Source: Sporolactobacillus mangiferae (GTDB taxonomy: Bacteria; Bacillota; Bacilli; Bacillales; Sporolactobacillaceae). Taken from it: a DNA stretch of 64,000 bases. Positions 11,126 through 22,081 of this stretch are shown here, in pieces. Location: NCBI RefSeq assembly GCF_023336505.1, contig NZ_JAMAST010000012.1, forward strand, positions 1 through 64,000. Direction: 5' to 3'. Below the pieces are notes generated by a model. The model did no database searches. It was given only the letters and a program-made list of their open reading frames with translations, and was not told where the DNA came from. Position 1 is the first letter of the stretch; each line of letters begins with the position of its first letter. The position numbers and the translations under genes are program-made.

Positions 11126-11216
11126 GCGCACCACTATGTGATTCGGTTCGTAAACATTCGCGCCCAATAGCGCATAAGCGGTGTGTATTATCTGCCAGCA
11201 GTTCAGGTTCATTAAA

Positions 11217-11233
11217 TTTGACCTATATTGACC
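11217..11233 (-). promoter_or_regulatory. CtsR operator of clpP
   Basis: On the minus strand GGTCAATATAGGTCAAA matches the CtsR heptad repeat (A/G)GTCAAA-NAN-(A/G)GTCAAA with one mismatch. It covers the clpP -35 box, so CtsR would block polymerase until heat or protein stress inactivates it. Confidence 0.85.
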
Positions 11234-11246
11234 TTTAATGTATGAT
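11218..11246 (+). promoter_or_regulatory. sigma-A promoter of clpP
   Basis: TTGACC and TATGAT are separated by 17 bases; the -35 is embedded in the CtsR operator. Transcription would start about 45 bases before the coding region. Confidence 0.75.
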
Positions 11247-11299
11247 GAGTGTGAGTAAGGGAAAAATAACTTTCTGCAATGAAAAGGGAGGTTCGTTCA

Positions 11300-11884
11300 A
11301 TGCCTTTAATACCTACAGTCATTGAGCAGACAAATCGCGGTGAACGCGCATATGACATCTACTCACGCCTATTGAAAGACCGCATTATCATGCTTGGGAC
11401 AGCTATTGACGACAATGTCGCCAACGCTGTTGTTGCGCAGCTGCTCTTTTTGGCAGCCGAAGATTCGGAAAAAGATATTTCGCTCTATATTAACAGTCCA
11501 GGCGGTTCGATTACTGCAGGGATGGCTATTTATGATACGATGCAATATATCAAACCGAAAGTGTCGACCATCTGCATCGGAATGGCTGCATCAATGGGCA
11601 GTTTCCTTCTGACCGCAGGAGAAATCGGCAAGCGCTATGCACTGCCAAACAGTGAAATTATGATTCACCAGCCACTTGGCGGCATGCAGGGACAGGCATC
11701 AGACATGGAAATTCACGCGAGACGTATCATCGCCATTCGTGAAAAACTCAACCACATTTACGCAGAGCGCACGGGACAACCGTATGAAGTGATTGCCCGC
11801 GACACGGATCGTGATAACTTCATGTCTGCAAAAGAAGCGAAAAAATATGGACTGATTGATGAGATCCTCACTTCATCAAAATAA
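11300..11884 (+). CDS. clpP: ATP-dependent Clp protease proteolytic subunit
   Basis: Serine peptidase forming the two-ring ClpP barrel that works with ClpC, ClpX or ClpE unfoldases. The 194-residue protein carries the catalytic triad Ser98 (GMAASMGS), His123 (MIHQPLGG) and Asp172 (RDTDRDNF). Length and N-terminus ([11 protein letters not shown]) are standard; the start at 11300 has AAGGGAGG 9 bases ahead, and an upstream in-frame ATG at 11279 lacks one. The single-gene unit has a CtsR-repressed promoter and a strong terminator. Confidence 0.97.
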   Translation: MPLIPTVIEQTNRGERAYDIYSRLLKDRIIMLGTAIDDNVANAVVAQLLFLAAEDSEKDISLYINSPGGSITAGMAIYDTMQYIKPKVSTICIGMAASMGSFLLTAGEIGKRYALPNSEIMIHQPLGGMQGQASDMEIHARRIIAIREKLNHIYAERTGQPYEVIARDTDRDNFMSAKEAKKYGLIDEILTSSK

Positions 11885-11952
11885 GCACCATAGAATGATT
11901 TACATGCCGCCTATCCGCATCCGGCAAACGCACGAAATGCAGATAGCCATAT

Positions 11953-11988
11953 ATAAAAGAACCGAAGCCCTGTGCTTCGGTTCTTTTA
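11953..11988 (+). terminator. terminator of clpP
   Basis: A 14-bp stem, AAAAGAACCGAAGC / GCTTCGGTTCTTTT, five-base loop, with a T-rich 3' arm. Confidence 0.85.
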
Positions 11989-12073
11989 TACTGTCAGGAG
12001 GACGTGGACCTGCTGACGCGAGCATTCATCCATTCGCAATGAAGCGCCTTAATGAACAGGATGGCAGGACCAA

Positions 12074-13006
12074 TTACTGGCCCTGCCGGATCCGTTTTGC
12101 AATCGCATCAATTTTTCGGAAGCGGTGATTAATGCCGGATTTGCTGATTGGCTCACCGCTCACCATCTCACCGAGCTCCTTCAGCGTGATATCCGGGTTT
12201 TTCAGGCGAATTTCCGCTATTTCACGCAATTTATCAGGCAGTTCATCCAGACCGATGCTTTTCTGAATCAAACGGATATTCTCCATCTGTTTCATTGCAG
12301 CCGTGACTGTTTTGTTCAGATTTGCCGTTTCGCAATTGACAAGCCGATTGACTGAATTGCGCATATCTTTGACAATACGAATATCCTCAAAATAAAACAG
12401 CGCTTTATTCGCACCAATGATGCTGAGAAAATCGGTGATTTTTTCGCCCTCTTTCATGTAAATAATATAACCGTTCTTCCTTGGGAGCACCTTAACATTA
12501 AGGTTGAATGTATTCATGAATTGGGCCAGAGAATACGTATATTCCTCATAATTTGAGAAAATTTCCAGATGATAGGAGGATTCCGGATGATTGAGCGAGC
12601 CGCCTGCCAGAAAGGACCCGCGCAAATACGCGCGCCGGCAGCATTCCTTTTCTACTAAATCAGGCGCAATCTCCCGAGTAAATTGCCCGCTGTCATCAAT
12701 AATTTTTAAATCTTCCAGAAATGGGCGTGCCGCCTCCTTCAGGCGGACAATGTAGACATTGTTTTTCTTCAAGCGCATTTTCCTGCGAACCAGTATCTCC
12801 ACCTGATAATGATAGGCTTGTTTAATCATCCGGAAAATCCGCCGGGATATTGCCGCGTTTTCGGTTGCAATATCTAATTCAATGTGTCTGTTCCTAATCG
12901 AGATGAAGCCGTTCATCCGTGTTAATGCAGCCAATTCCGCCCGCGCACAGCAGTCATCTACTTCAAGCAAGGTCAGTTCTCTTTTGGTATCAGCGGCAAA
13001 CGACAT
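12074..13006 (-). CDS. whiA: DNA-binding protein WhiA
   Basis: Conserved Gram-positive protein; in sporulating actinomycetes a transcription regulator, in B. subtilis linked to cell division and chromosome segregation. The 310-residue protein combines an N-terminal LAGLIDADG-like fold ([16 protein letters not shown]) with a C-terminal helix-turn-helix ([27 protein letters not shown]). The start at 13006 is set by GGGGGG with six-base spacing. It is the last gene of rapZ-yvcK-whiA. In B. subtilis crh follows; here clpP lies convergently instead. Confidence 0.95.
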   Translation of the reverse strand: MSFAADTKRELTLLEVDDCCARAELAALTRMNGFISIRNRHIELDIATENAAISRRIFRMIKQAYHYQVEILVRRKMRLKKNNVYIVRLKEAARPFLEDLKIIDDSGQFTREIAPDLVEKECCRRAYLRGSFLAGGSLNHPESSYHLEIFSNYEEYTYSLAQFMNTFNLNVKVLPRKNGYIIYMKEGEKITDFLSIIGANKALFYFEDIRIVKDMRNSVNRLVNCETANLNKTVTAAMKQMENIRLIQKSIGLDELPDKLREIAEIRLKNPDITLKELGEMVSGEPISKSGINHRFRKIDAIAKRIRQGQ

Positions 13007-13032
13007 AGCCATCCCCCCATGCTCCGGTGTGC

Positions 13033-13995
13033 CTATACTTTCTTTTTTGTCAGCAGCGACACGAGCGTTTTGCCGACAATGTCCTCGTCATGACGGACAA
13101 CGCCTCCCAATGTTTTGATCAATGGTGTATGGACAACATCAATGTTTAATTGATTTAGCGCCTGCCAGTCAATACGCACCGGCTCTGAATCTTCTGCCGC
13201 GTAACGCTTTAACAGATCGACTTTAATCGGCTGGCTGTTCACGACGATCGTGTCGATAAAAGGACGTGCCACATGACGGTATATGGCCTTTATGTGGTCA
13301 GAAGCCGCATAGTGGTCCGTTTCGCCTTTTTGCGTCATGACGTTGCATACATATACTTTCTGCGCACTTGCCCGAACAATTTCGTCCGCGATCTCGGGCA
13401 CAAGCAGATTCGGAATCACGCTTGTATACAGGCTGCCCGGTCCCAATGTGATCAGATCAGCCTCCCGGATTGCACGAATGCTTTCCGGTAACGGCCGAAT
13501 ATCCGAGGGTTTTAAAAAAACATGCTCAATCCTTTTATTCGCTTCAGGAATCTGTGATTCGCCCTCAACAATGGTTCCGTCACTCATAACGGCCCCTAAT
13601 GCGATCATCTGATCGGCGGCCGGAAGCACCTGACCGTGGACATTCAGAATACGGCTTAATTCCCTGACACCCTTGACAAAGTCTCCGGTTATGGATGTTA
13701 GAGCAGCAATCAATAAATTTCCCAATGAGTGACCATTCAATTCACTGTCGGACTTAAAACGATGCTGAAGCAAGCGTTCAAACATCGGTTCGACATCGGA
13801 CAACGAAACCAGTACATTGCGGATGTCACCGGGGGGCGGAATCTGTAAGTCACTTCTCAGTTTTCCGCTGCTGCCTCCGTCATCCGCCACAGTCACAATT
13901 GCCGTAATGTCAACCGGATAGCGTTTCAGCCCGCGCAAAACTGCCGGGAGTCCGGTTCCTCCGCCAATTGCAACTATTTTTTTTCGATCTGCCAT
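13033..13995 (-). CDS. yvcK: YvcK family protein (gluconeogenesis/morphology factor)
   Basis: CofD/YvcK-fold protein needed in B. subtilis for growth on gluconeogenic carbon sources and for correct wall morphogenesis; binds UDP-sugars. The 320-residue protein has the [14 protein letters not shown] nucleotide-sugar motif at the N-terminus, [15 protein letters not shown] and HSLGNLL motifs, and [17 protein letters not shown]. The start at 13995 is preceded by GAGGGAG. It begins 4 bases after the rapZ stop, so the two are translationally linked. Confidence 0.95.
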   Translation of the reverse strand: MADRKKIVAIGGGTGLPAVLRGLKRYPVDITAIVTVADDGGSSGKLRSDLQIPPPGDIRNVLVSLSDVEPMFERLLQHRFKSDSELNGHSLGNLLIAALTSITGDFVKGVRELSRILNVHGQVLPAADQMIALGAVMSDGTIVEGESQIPEANKRIEHVFLKPSDIRPLPESIRAIREADLITLGPGSLYTSVIPNLLVPEIADEIVRASAQKVYVCNVMTQKGETDHYAASDHIKAIYRHVARPFIDTIVVNSQPIKVDLLKRYAAEDSEPVRIDWQALNQLNIDVVHTPLIKTLGGVVRHDEDIVGKTLVSLLTKKKV

Positions 13996-13999
13996 TCGA

Positions 14000-14866
14000 T
14001 TAACTCCCTCGTTCAATATCCCGGTGCGACACATTGGTCGGGAAATCTCGGGAAAGGTTTTTGGCAATCCATTCAGTCAATGCAACTGAGCGGTGTTTGC
14101 CTCCTGTACAGCCGATGGCAATCACCAGCTGCCGTTTACCCTCGCGTTTATACTGCGGAATCATAAACCTGAGCAGATCCATCAGTTTTGCCAAAAACTG
14201 CTGCGTTTCCGACCATTTCAGCACATATTCGGAAATATCTGCATCGAGTCCGGTCCGCTCCCGCATATGTTTCACATAATAGGGATTAGGCAGGAAACGC
14301 ACATCAAAAACGAGATCCGCATCAATTGGCAATCCGTATTTGAATCCGAACGAAAGCAGATTGACGCGGAACAGCGTCGCTTCATTGGCAAATTCCTGAA
14401 CAATACGTTCGCGCAGTTCATTGGGTTTCATGTCCGTTGTATCTATATAATATTGAGCAAGTCCTTTTACTTCTTCAAGTTTTTTACGTTCGGCGCGAAT
14501 ACCGTCAATTGGCCGACTTTTCGGCGACAGCGGGTGCGAACGGCGCGTCTCCTTATAGCGATGGACCAGTGTTTCATCTTTCGCATCAAGAAACAGGATT
14601 TTCGGTTTGATTTTTTCTGATCTGTTGAAGGCATCAATCGATGCAAACAGCGAATCAAAAAAAGTCCCCCCGCGTAAATCCATAACCAGAGCCAGTTTGT
14701 TCAGCTTCTGAGAATCTGAATCTGATATCAGATCAATGAATTTCGAGAGTAGGGTTGGCGGTAAGTTATCAATGCAGAAATAGCCCAAGTCCTCAAATAT
14801 CCGGGTCGCCACTGTCTTTCCCGCACCCGACATACCGGTAATGATTACTACTTGAATATCCTGCAT
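14000..14866 (-). CDS. rapZ: RNase adapter RapZ / nucleotide-binding protein YvcJ
   Basis: P-loop protein; in E. coli an adapter for sRNA decay, in B. subtilis (YvcJ) a GTP/ATP-hydrolysing protein affecting competence. The 288-residue protein has Walker A GMSGAGKT at the N-terminus, DNLPPTLL, the [11 protein letters not shown] motif and the C-terminal [14 protein letters not shown]. The start at 14866 (MQDIQVV) is chosen by family alignment, with a GGTGGGGACGG stretch upstream. First gene of the rapZ-yvcK-whiA operon; the Nudix gene yvcI that precedes it in B. subtilis is absent here. Confidence 0.94.
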   Translation of the reverse strand: MQDIQVVIITGMSGAGKTVATRIFEDLGYFCIDNLPPTLLSKFIDLISDSDSQKLNKLALVMDLRGGTFFDSLFASIDAFNRSEKIKPKILFLDAKDETLVHRYKETRRSHPLSPKSRPIDGIRAERKKLEEVKGLAQYYIDTTDMKPNELRERIVQEFANEATLFRVNLLSFGFKYGLPIDADLVFDVRFLPNPYYVKHMRERTGLDADISEYVLKWSETQQFLAKLMDLLRFMIPQYKREGKRQLVIAIGCTGGKHRSVALTEWIAKNLSRDFPTNVSHRDIERGS

Positions 14867-15060
14867 TCTGCATCCGTCCCCACCATTCAATTTTGTATTT
14901 CAGCATCCAATCCATACTCTCTTTAACAGTATACTCGAAAAAACGGTATTCAGAAAGATTCAGCTTTTAAAATCCGTTCACACGGTTTCCTTCAATATAA
15001 ATTATGTCAACATGCAGAATAGGCCCTTGCTTATACGTCTAGTCATTGAGCAATTGTTTT

Positions 15061-15200
15061 GCATCGTCGCGCTTGTCGCGGGCAGTCCAGGTGCCTCCCT
15101 CAGACAATCCAAAATCTGCGGGATCTCCTCCCCTGGCTCGCTGATCAACAGGGAACGCTCCGCAGGCGCCAGCGCACTCCGCTTTGATTTTCGATAAGAT
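15061..15200. repeat. dispersed intergenic repeat, copy E
   Basis: GCATCGTCGCGCTTG, AATCTGCGGGATCTC, GATCAACAGGGAACGCTCCGCAGG and a terminal TTTGATTTTCG show a diverged copy of the 27.7-kb element in the same orientation. It occupies the noncoding space between rapZ and trxB (14867-15432), where no gene is visible. Confidence 0.7.
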
Positions 15201-15246
15201 ACTGGTTTATTGGTTTTCATATGGATCAAAATGATATACTTACTTA

Positions 15247-15275
15247 TAAAAAAAAGCCATGCTCTTGCGGCATGC
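15247..15275 (-). terminator. possible trxB terminator
   Basis: On the minus strand an imperfect hairpin (CATGC / GCATG core) is followed by TTTTTTTTATA. It lies 158 bases after the trxB stop. The stem is short, so this is tentative. Confidence 0.4.
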
Positions 15276-15432
15276 CTCAAAATGGTTCTTATATAAAAAA
15301 GGGGGGTCAAATTCAATAACTTAATTATAGTGCTCCTTCATTGCACAGAGATTACATAGTGATTAAACACTCGTGAAATTCGCAGCACCGCTGAACAAAA
15401 GTCACATGACCAAAGACGCACCCGGTGCTTTT

Positions 15433-16410
<978 letters not shown>

Positions 16411-16533
16411 TTAAGTAAGCACAGATTCGTTTTACTATTGATTCAGTTTTACTTAATAATGATTATTATCTGCTCACCTGATAATTCTATGCTAAAGAAT
16501 GGAGAGATCAAAGTCCAGAAAACTGCTCATTGT

Positions 16534-18042
16534 TCACTGCGCGCCATCTGCCCACCGTCGTTCAAGTGCAATTGATAATTGATGAATATGTTTGCGAATT
16601 CGATATAGTGATGTTCCTGCCTGCTCAGCTACCTTTTTTTGTGATTCGGATGCCCCATACTCTTTCTTCCATAAATAGATCAATGCACCCGCCCATCCGT
16701 GGATATCCGGTTCTTCTTCCGTAACAATTGAATCGACGACCGCCCAGAAGATGAAAATTTCCGGATGCTTCAGTGTCTCTTTTTCTCCGCCAACTAGCCG
16801 CTCTACTTCATGCATCATCTGAAGTCCAGGATCAATGAATCCCTGCTCATGTGCTCTGATGAAGCGATTGACAAGCAGAACCATTTCCGAATCAGCTCCG
16901 GTTTTCGCGGCATCCTGAAGCTGCAGCAGCATATGGCGACGTGCTGCATAAAAAAGCGCAAAAAAACGGTACGCCTGAACCTCGCCATGAACAGCTTGCA
17001 GTATCAGATCTTTTACCATGAAATTTTTCTCCGCCTCAGGTTCAAACATCATGTCCTGAATCTTACTGTATTTAAACGGATGAAACGGTTTGTCACTGAA
17101 ATAATCCACACGGCTCCAGTTCTGATGCGCTACATGCTCATCCCCGCAGTGGTAAGCGGCAAGCGCCATCCAGAAAAAGAACACCTGATCCCGCCGTACA
17201 CCGCGTTTCTCTGCTTCACGCAGCCAATAGTATGCACGCTCATACCTGCCGATAAACAAGTATGTTGAACCGATTTTCCCGCAGTGCTCCGAATAAAATG
17301 GATAAATCAGATTGAGCTGTTTCTCGATCCGGATTACTTCGTTTTGATCGCCAAGCTGTGCATAAAATGTAATTAGATTGCACAGTGCATGAATATTACC
17401 GGGATCTTTTTCCAGGACATGTTGCACTGCCTGAATGGCCTGATCTGTCTTTCCCAGTGAAAAGTAAGCGATGGATAAATTATTTTGAGCAGCTAAAAAG
17501 TCCGGTTCATTTTCAAGCACCTGCTGAAAGTGATGCACCGCTTCTTCAAAGTGACCATGCTCAAGTGCCAGACGCCCGCGCTCATGCAGCGGCAGGCACA
17601 GTGATTCTTCCTCATCTTCTGAATCACTTAATTCTGAACTCAGCAATTGATACAATTCCTTTGCCTCATGCCTGAACGATCCGTTCGGATCCAGGGTCAG
17701 ATAGGTCTGCACCTCGTCCAAAGCTTCGCGGAAATCACCCAGATAGGTGTAATTATTTGCAATAAAGAAATAACAGTCTGTCATTGTCGCGTCGAGCTCA
17801 TAAACGACCTTTTTCAGTAGCCGAATTGAAGCCTCATAGTGCTCAAGCTCGGCAAGAATCTCGGCCTGACGGCATAGATATTCAACGTTAGTGGGGTTGA
17901 TCTTAAGTGCACGGTCCATGTATTTATTTGCACGGTCAAGATCCCCTGTCTGAAGAAAGACAAGCCCCTTTTGATAAAAAAAGTCACCGTCACAGTGAAA
18001 TTCTACGACATGTGCTTTCTTTGTCCGATTACGCTCCTGCAT
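16534..18042 (-). CDS. tetratricopeptide repeat protein (YvcD-like)
   Basis: Cytoplasmic scaffold-like protein of unknown role. The 502-residue protein is built from TPR helices: clear units near residues 20-55 (FYQKGLVFLQTGDLDRANKYMDRALKINP), 55-90, 150-185 (LHERGRLALEHGHFEEAVHHFQQVLENEP), 185-220 and 220-250. The C-terminal half is helical with no TPR signature and ends in a region with a possible helix-turn-helix (QKKVAEQAGTSLYRIRKHIHQLS). Position upstream of trxB matches B. subtilis yvcD. No signal or membrane segment is visible. The start at 18042 follows GGGGGAAAAGAAG. Confidence 0.85.
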   Translation of the reverse strand: MQERNRTKKAHVVEFHCDGDFFYQKGLVFLQTGDLDRANKYMDRALKINPTNVEYLCRQAEILAELEHYEASIRLLKKVVYELDATMTDCYFFIANNYTYLGDFREALDEVQTYLTLDPNGSFRHEAKELYQLLSSELSDSEDEEESLCLPLHERGRLALEHGHFEEAVHHFQQVLENEPDFLAAQNNLSIAYFSLGKTDQAIQAVQHVLEKDPGNIHALCNLITFYAQLGDQNEVIRIEKQLNLIYPFYSEHCGKIGSTYLFIGRYERAYYWLREAEKRGVRRDQVFFFWMALAAYHCGDEHVAHQNWSRVDYFSDKPFHPFKYSKIQDMMFEPEAEKNFMVKDLILQAVHGEVQAYRFFALFYAARRHMLLQLQDAAKTGADSEMVLLVNRFIRAHEQGFIDPGLQMMHEVERLVGGEKETLKHPEIFIFWAVVDSIVTEEEPDIHGWAGALIYLWKKEYGASESQKKVAEQAGTSLYRIRKHIHQLSIALERRWADGAQ

Positions 18043-18228
18043 CAACTTCTTTTCCCCCGTGCCTCTTTTTCCAATCCTGAATCATTATAGCATATCTGTG
18101 CATACTCTTTTTTAAAATTACGGACAAGTTACACTTTCCTGTAAAGGAAATATGGACAGGGATTGACTGGGTACACCAGCCCGGCATATAAAAAATCAGC
18201 CATGAGTCGTTGATTTATGATTTTTGGA

Positions 18229-18390
18229 TGCATCGTCGCTGCGTTTGCCTGCTTGCTGCGGGGAAGTTGGAATCTGCGGGGCCTCGCCCCGCGATCAACA
18301 GGAACCTTTGCTCATTCCTTTCTTTTGCGTGATATATCGGTCTTTTCAGTACAGGTCTCTGGTGAAGACAAAGAGGCCGTCGCACTTATA
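18229..18390. repeat. dispersed intergenic repeat, copy F
   Basis: GCATCGTCGCTGCG, GGAATCTGCGGGGCCTCGC and GCGATCAACAGGAAC match the family; the centre carries a local GCGGGGC/GCCCCGC inverted repeat. The end, CAAAGAGGCCGTCGCACTT, is identical to the end of the copy near 830-848. It lies in the 430-base gap between the TPR gene and ppaX. Confidence 0.7.
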
Positions 18391-18428
18391 CGATAATCCG
18401 CTGAATTTTAAACACTCATATAGTATTT

Positions 18429-18461
18429 AAAAAAAATCCAGCCACTCTGTTCAGCGGCTGG
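18429..18461 (-). terminator. terminator of the hprK-lgt-ppaX operon
   Basis: An eight-base stem (CCAGCCGC / GTGGCTGG, one G-T pair) is followed on the minus strand by ATTTTTTTTAAA, 11 bases after the ppaX stop. Confidence 0.85.
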
Positions 18462-18471
18462 TCTCATTTCT

Positions 18472-19122
18472 TCAAATCATGATATCCGAACTGTGGACGA
18501 TCCCGAGCAAGTCGGTCATCGTATCCAGGATACAGTCCGGGCTTAATTCTTCAAGCATGGCCCGCCCTTTGAGCGACCAACCGACTGCTGCTGTCCGAAC
18601 CTGCGCCTGTTTACCGGCCAGAATATCGGATGGACTGTCACCAACCATCATCGTTGAACCCGGCTGAGCAGAAAGAGCGTTCATGGCACGGACTAATGGC
18701 TCGGGATCAGGCTTGAGCCTTCTCACATCATCACCTGTCACAACCGTTTCAAAAAAACCAGTCATGTGCGTGTGCCTCAGACCGCGTTCCACCATATCCC
18801 GTTTCTTTGTCGAGACAACGCCGAGTCTGCAGCCATCCTGTTTCAAAGCTGTTAACGTTTCGCGTACATGAGGAAATTCTCTGACAAGCTGGTCGTGATA
18901 ACGGCTGTTATGATCACGGTAAACCGCAATCATTTCATTGGCCATCGTTGTGCTGACCTGTCTAAAACTGGTCTCCAGTGATTCACCGATAAACGGAATC
19001 AGATCCTCCCGAGTAAATTTTCCCGGAAAATAACGATCAAGTGTATATTGGAATGAAGCCAGAATCAAGTGATTCGTGTCAATCAGTGTTCCGTCCAAAT
19101 CAAATAATACCGTTTTTATCAT
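18472..19122 (-). CDS. ppaX: pyrophosphatase PpaX (HAD family)
   Basis: Hydrolyses the pyrophosphate released when HPrK dephosphorylates HPr-Ser-P. The 216-residue protein shows HAD motif I DLDGTLIDT (nucleophile Asp8), motif II VVSTKKRD, and motif IV MVGDSPSDILAG, with the small helical cap between. Length and placement downstream of hprK and lgt match B. subtilis ppaX. The yvoD gene found between lgt and ppaX in B. subtilis is missing. Confidence 0.9.
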   Translation of the reverse strand: MIKTVLFDLDGTLIDTNHLILASFQYTLDRYFPGKFTREDLIPFIGESLETSFRQVSTTMANEMIAVYRDHNSRYHDQLVREFPHVRETLTALKQDGCRLGVVSTKKRDMVERGLRHTHMTGFFETVVTGDDVRRLKPDPEPLVRAMNALSAQPGSTMMVGDSPSDILAGKQAQVRTAAVGWSLKGRAMLEELSPDCILDTMTDLLGIVHSSDIMI

Positions 19123-19148
19123 TTATCCATCTCCCTCCAAAACTGAAA

Positions 19149-19180
19149 ATCACCGCAGACCGAAATCCGTCTGCGATGAT
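19149..19180 (-). other. 12-bp hairpin between lgt and ppaX
   Basis: ATCACCGCAGAC / GTCTGCGATGAT pairs over 12 bases with one mismatch or wobble, loop of eight. On the minus strand TTTTCAGTTTT follows. It may be a partial terminator or mRNA stabiliser inside the operon. Confidence 0.5.
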
Positions 19181-19194
19181 TGCTTCACCAGCAT

Positions 19195-20004
19195 TTATTG
19201 GCCGTAACTCGGCCTGTTCTTCTTAGTGACTCTCCAATAGATGACGACTCCGATACCGACAACGATCAGAACAACAGAAAGCCATTGCGACACACGCAGC
19301 GGCCCGAGCATCAGACTGTCAGTCCGCAGCCCTTCAATGTAGCTGCGTCCGATGGCGTACCAGATGATATAACTGATGAACAATTCGCCGCGTTGCAGAC
19401 GCACCGCGCGCCGGACAATCAGCAGCAACACAAAACCAGCAAAATTCCAGAGTGATTCGTAGAGAAAAGTCGGAATATAGTAGGTTCCGTTGATATACAT
19501 CTGATTGACAATAAAATCAGGAAGATGCAAATGCTCCAATGCCGCGCGTGTCGTCGGTCCCCCATGCGCCTCCTGATTCATAAAATTTCCCCAGCGCCCG
19601 ATCGCCTGGCCAAGAATAACGCTCGGCGCACAAATATCAGCAACCTTCCAAAAGGACAGGTGCTTTAACCTGCAATAGACAACGGCTGTCGCTACCGCAC
19701 CGATCAGTGCGCCATAGATCGCGATACCGCCGTTCCAGATGGCAATAATCTGCTCGGGGTGTCTGGAATAGTAGCCCCACTCGAAAATCACGTAGTAAAT
19801 GCGCGCGAAAATGACGGCAATAGGCGCAGCGTAAAGGATCAGATCCGTAAATGTGTCCGGAGGCAGCTGGTATCGCCGCCCTTCTCGAATCGCCAGCAAC
19901 AATCCCAGTAATGCGCCAACAGCAATGATAATGCCATACCAGTAAATATGTAGCGCACCGATTTCAAATGCCACTCGATTGAGCGGTTCAATGCCTGAAT
20001 TCAT
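19195..20004 (-). CDS. lgt: prolipoprotein diacylglyceryl transferase
   Basis: Membrane enzyme that attaches diacylglycerol to the lipobox cysteine of prelipoproteins, the first step of lipoprotein maturation. The 269-residue protein has about seven transmembrane segments and the Lgt signature [16 protein letters not shown], with the arginine and the H-G-G motif typical of the active site. It lies 32 bases after hprK and shares its operon, as in other Bacillales. Confidence 0.96.
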   Translation of the reverse strand: MNSGIEPLNRVAFEIGALHIYWYGIIIAVGALLGLLLAIREGRRYQLPPDTFTDLILYAAPIAVIFARIYYVIFEWGYYSRHPEQIIAIWNGGIAIYGALIGAVATAVVYCRLKHLSFWKVADICAPSVILGQAIGRWGNFMNQEAHGGPTTRAALEHLHLPDFIVNQMYINGTYYIPTFLYESLWNFAGFVLLLIVRRAVRLQRGELFISYIIWYAIGRSYIEGLRTDSLMLGPLRVSQWLSVVLIVVGIGVVIYWRVTKKNRPSYGQ

Positions 20005-20036
20005 AAAAGCGACACCTCATGTTTTTTATAAGTCAA

Positions 20037-20999
20037 CTACCGTCCATGCAAGCTGTCGTTCAGTCGGTCGGCAAATTGCTGGGCAGCATGGAAGCCCATA
20101 TTTTTCAGGCGATAATTCATCGCCGCTACTTCAATGATCACCGCAAGATTTCGTCCTGGACGAACCGGGAGTACAAGTCTTGGAATCTCCGTATCAATCA
20201 GCTTAATTTTTTCTTCATCAAGACCAAGGCGGTCATACACCTTGCTCTGATTCCACAGTTCCAGATGGATTACCAGTGAGACGGTTTTATAGTTACGCAC
20301 TGCACCGGCACCGAACAGTGTCATCACATTGATGATACCGAGCCCGCGAATCTCCAGCAGATGCTGAATCAGTTCAGGAGCGCTTCCCACAAGTTCCGAC
20401 TCGCCTTCCTGACGGATCTCAACGGAATCATCCGCTACAAGCCTGTGTCCGCGCTTCACCAGTTCAAGTGCTGTTTCGCTTTTGCCGACACCGCTGTCAC
20501 CAGTAATCAGCACACCCACGCCATATACATCGACGAGGACACCATGCACCGCCGTCATGGGCGCGAGCCTTGACTCTAAATAATTGGTGATCATGCTGCT
20601 CAGCCGTGTGGTCTGCATTTTTGACTGAAGCACAGGAACATGGCGCTTATTTGACGAAATAATGAATTCGTCCGGAACTTTAATCCCGCGTGAAATCACA
20701 ATACACGGCGTCTGATCCGTACACAACTGAGACGTCCGCTTATAGCGCTCATCCATACTCAGCTCATTAAAGAAGGAAAGCTCAGTTCGTCCAAGCAGCT
20801 GCAACCGCCGTCTCGGATAATAAGTAAAATAGCCAGCAATTTCCAGACCGGGACGGGATATATCACTGACGATGATTTCACGGTCCAATCCTTCTTTACC
20901 GCTCACCAGCTTCAAATCAAAATGCTCGATTAATTCACGCACACGCACTTTGTTCATGATCAAGTCTGCCGTCGGAACTGGTCCGCATTCTTCCGTCAT
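20037..20999 (-). CDS. hprK: HPr kinase/phosphorylase
   Basis: Bifunctional regulator that phosphorylates Ser46 of HPr (and Crh) in response to ATP and fructose-1,6-bisphosphate and reverses it with phosphate. It is the sensor of carbon catabolite repression with CcpA. The N-terminal domain has [17 protein letters not shown]; the catalytic domain has Walker A GDSGVGKS (about 167-174) and the signature [14 protein letters not shown]. The start is uncertain: the ATG at 20999 has AGAGG four bases ahead, while the ATG at 20957 aligns with the usual N-terminus but lacks a ribosome binding site. The upstream leader is highly structured. crh is not found in the window. Confidence 0.93.
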   Translation of the reverse strand: MTEECGPVPTADLIMNKVRVRELIEHFDLKLVSGKEGLDREIIVSDISRPGLEIAGYFTYYPRRRLQLLGRTELSFFNELSMDERYKRTSQLCTDQTPCIVISRGIKVPDEFIISSNKRHVPVLQSKMQTTRLSSMITNYLESRLAPMTAVHGVLVDVYGVGVLITGDSGVGKSETALELVKRGHRLVADDSVEIRQEGESELVGSAPELIQHLLEIRGLGIINVMTLFGAGAVRNYKTVSLVIHLELWNQSKVYDRLGLDEEKIKLIDTEIPRLVLPVRPGRNLAVIIEVAAMNYRLKNMGFHAAQQFADRLNDSLHGR

Positions 21000-21048
21000 G
21001 ACGCCTCTGGCTTTCCAGATTGACAATACGTTCAGGAAGCATGAAATC

Positions 21049-21169
21049 CGCCTGGCCAGGCGTACATGCCTGAGGGAGAGTATGACATTCCTCCGTTTCT
21101 ATCTGTTAGTGCGCCGAGGAGTCGGTTCGGCGCTCCCTCAGGATTTTCTAATCGTGCAACGAGACGGAG
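21049..21169 (-). ncRNA. candidate structured leader RNA of hprK
   Basis: On the minus strand several helices can form. P1 pairs CCTGAGGGA with TCCCTCAGG (21069-21077 / 21134-21142). P2 pairs GCGCCGA with TCGGCGC (21111-21117 / 21127-21133) and stacks directly on P1. A terminal 14-bp palindrome CGCCTGGCCAGGCG (21049-21062) lies inside a GCATG/CATGC pair. CTCCGT (21164-21169), outside P1, can pair with ACGGAG (21091-21096) in its loop, giving a pseudoknot. I could not match it to a known riboswitch class. It ends about 50 bases before the hprK start. Confidence 0.45.
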
Positions 21170-21697
21170 AACAGCCCATCTGCATCCACTTTTTCTTCAT
21201 TTTACCATAGAATAAACACATAGTAGAAAACAATCTCATGAGAAGACCTGGGTTCATTAAGCCTTCGCAAGGTTGAAAATTCCGCAGGATGTGACATCTG
21301 CGCGCACATAATCAGCAGAAGAATATTGCATTGATATAGCTCTTCTTAAAGGTTATAAGGCGCCGTTAAATTTTACCGCTGGTTTTTTCAGTTCTTTTTT
21401 TACGAATGAACCTATCCGTATAACTGACCAACATGGCATTTAACAAACAGCTCTGTTTAAAAATAGTCATGTTTTTGTTGCCCCATTGTTTGGACGAAAG
21501 GCACAAGACTCTGAGGAATGCACGAGTTAATGCAGGCTAAAGCGAGACCCCGCCGCGTGTAAAACGAGCTGAGATGCTCACGGACCGCCCGTGGCCATGC
21601 ACTGTTGATGCGAGCGTCTGCAACAAAAACAGCAGTCAGATTTAACAGATCCTGACAAAAAACATGTACGAATCGCCGGGCCGAAAAAGGATATCAC
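21170..21697. other. noncoding stretch between yvlD and hprK
   Basis: No gene, tRNA or convincing terminator is visible in these 528 bases. The part at 21495-21610 is GC-richer than its surroundings (GCGAGACCCCGCCGCG, CGGACCGCCCGTGG) and may be another decayed intergenic repeat unrelated to the two families described elsewhere. Confidence 0.4.
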
Positions 21698-22075
21698 TTA
21701 ATCACGCCGCAAAGGTTTAACGATAAAGTTCTGAATGATCAGCTGGCAGATCGCCATAATAATCGCCACAATCAAAGCGCTTCCGAATCCATCAAGCTCA
21801 AACGACGGCCCCATGATAGCAGACGTCAGCAGCAACATAAATGCATTGATCACAAAGATAAAGAAGCCGAGCGTAAGAACCGTCGCGGGAAGTGAAAAGA
21901 GAATCAGGATCGGGCGTACAAACAGATTTAAAAAGGATAAAATAAGGCTGGCCGCAAAGGCTGAGCCAATGCCGGAGATCTGAACCATTGTATGAAGATA
22001 ACCAGCAAGTGTCATTAAGATCACCATATTTATGATGACATTCAATAAGGTCTTTGCCAACCAGTTTTTAAACAA
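21698..22075 (-). CDS. yvlD: phage holin family 4 membrane protein (YvlD-like)
   Basis: Small integral membrane protein of 125 residues with four predicted transmembrane segments (about residues 10-30, 33-52, 56-85 and 100-118). It contains the SFLNLFVRPILILFSLPATVLTLGFFIFVINA core typical of the YvlD/phage holin 4_2 family. Despite the family name it is not linked to a phage. It starts 6 bases after the PspC-domain gene, as in the B. subtilis yvlABCD envelope-stress operon, so a role in membrane stress is likely but not shown here. Confidence 0.85.
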   Translation of the reverse strand: MFKNWLAKTLLNVIINMVILMTLAGYLHTMVQISGIGSAFAASLILSFLNLFVRPILILFSLPATVLTLGFFIFVINAFMLLLTSAIMGPSFELDGFGSALIVAIIMAICQLIIQNFIVKPLRRD

Positions 22076-22081
22076 AAAGCG

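Noticed and set aside
21069-21142. Known riboswitch or T-box in the hprK leader
   Set aside because: No T-box GGTGG sequence and no conserved core of c-di-AMP, TPP, SAM, lysine or guanidine classes could be recognised.
21698-22075. Prophage holin
   Set aside because: The family name suggests a phage, but the pairing with PspC and the absence of phage genes indicate the chromosomal yvlC-yvlD envelope-stress operon.
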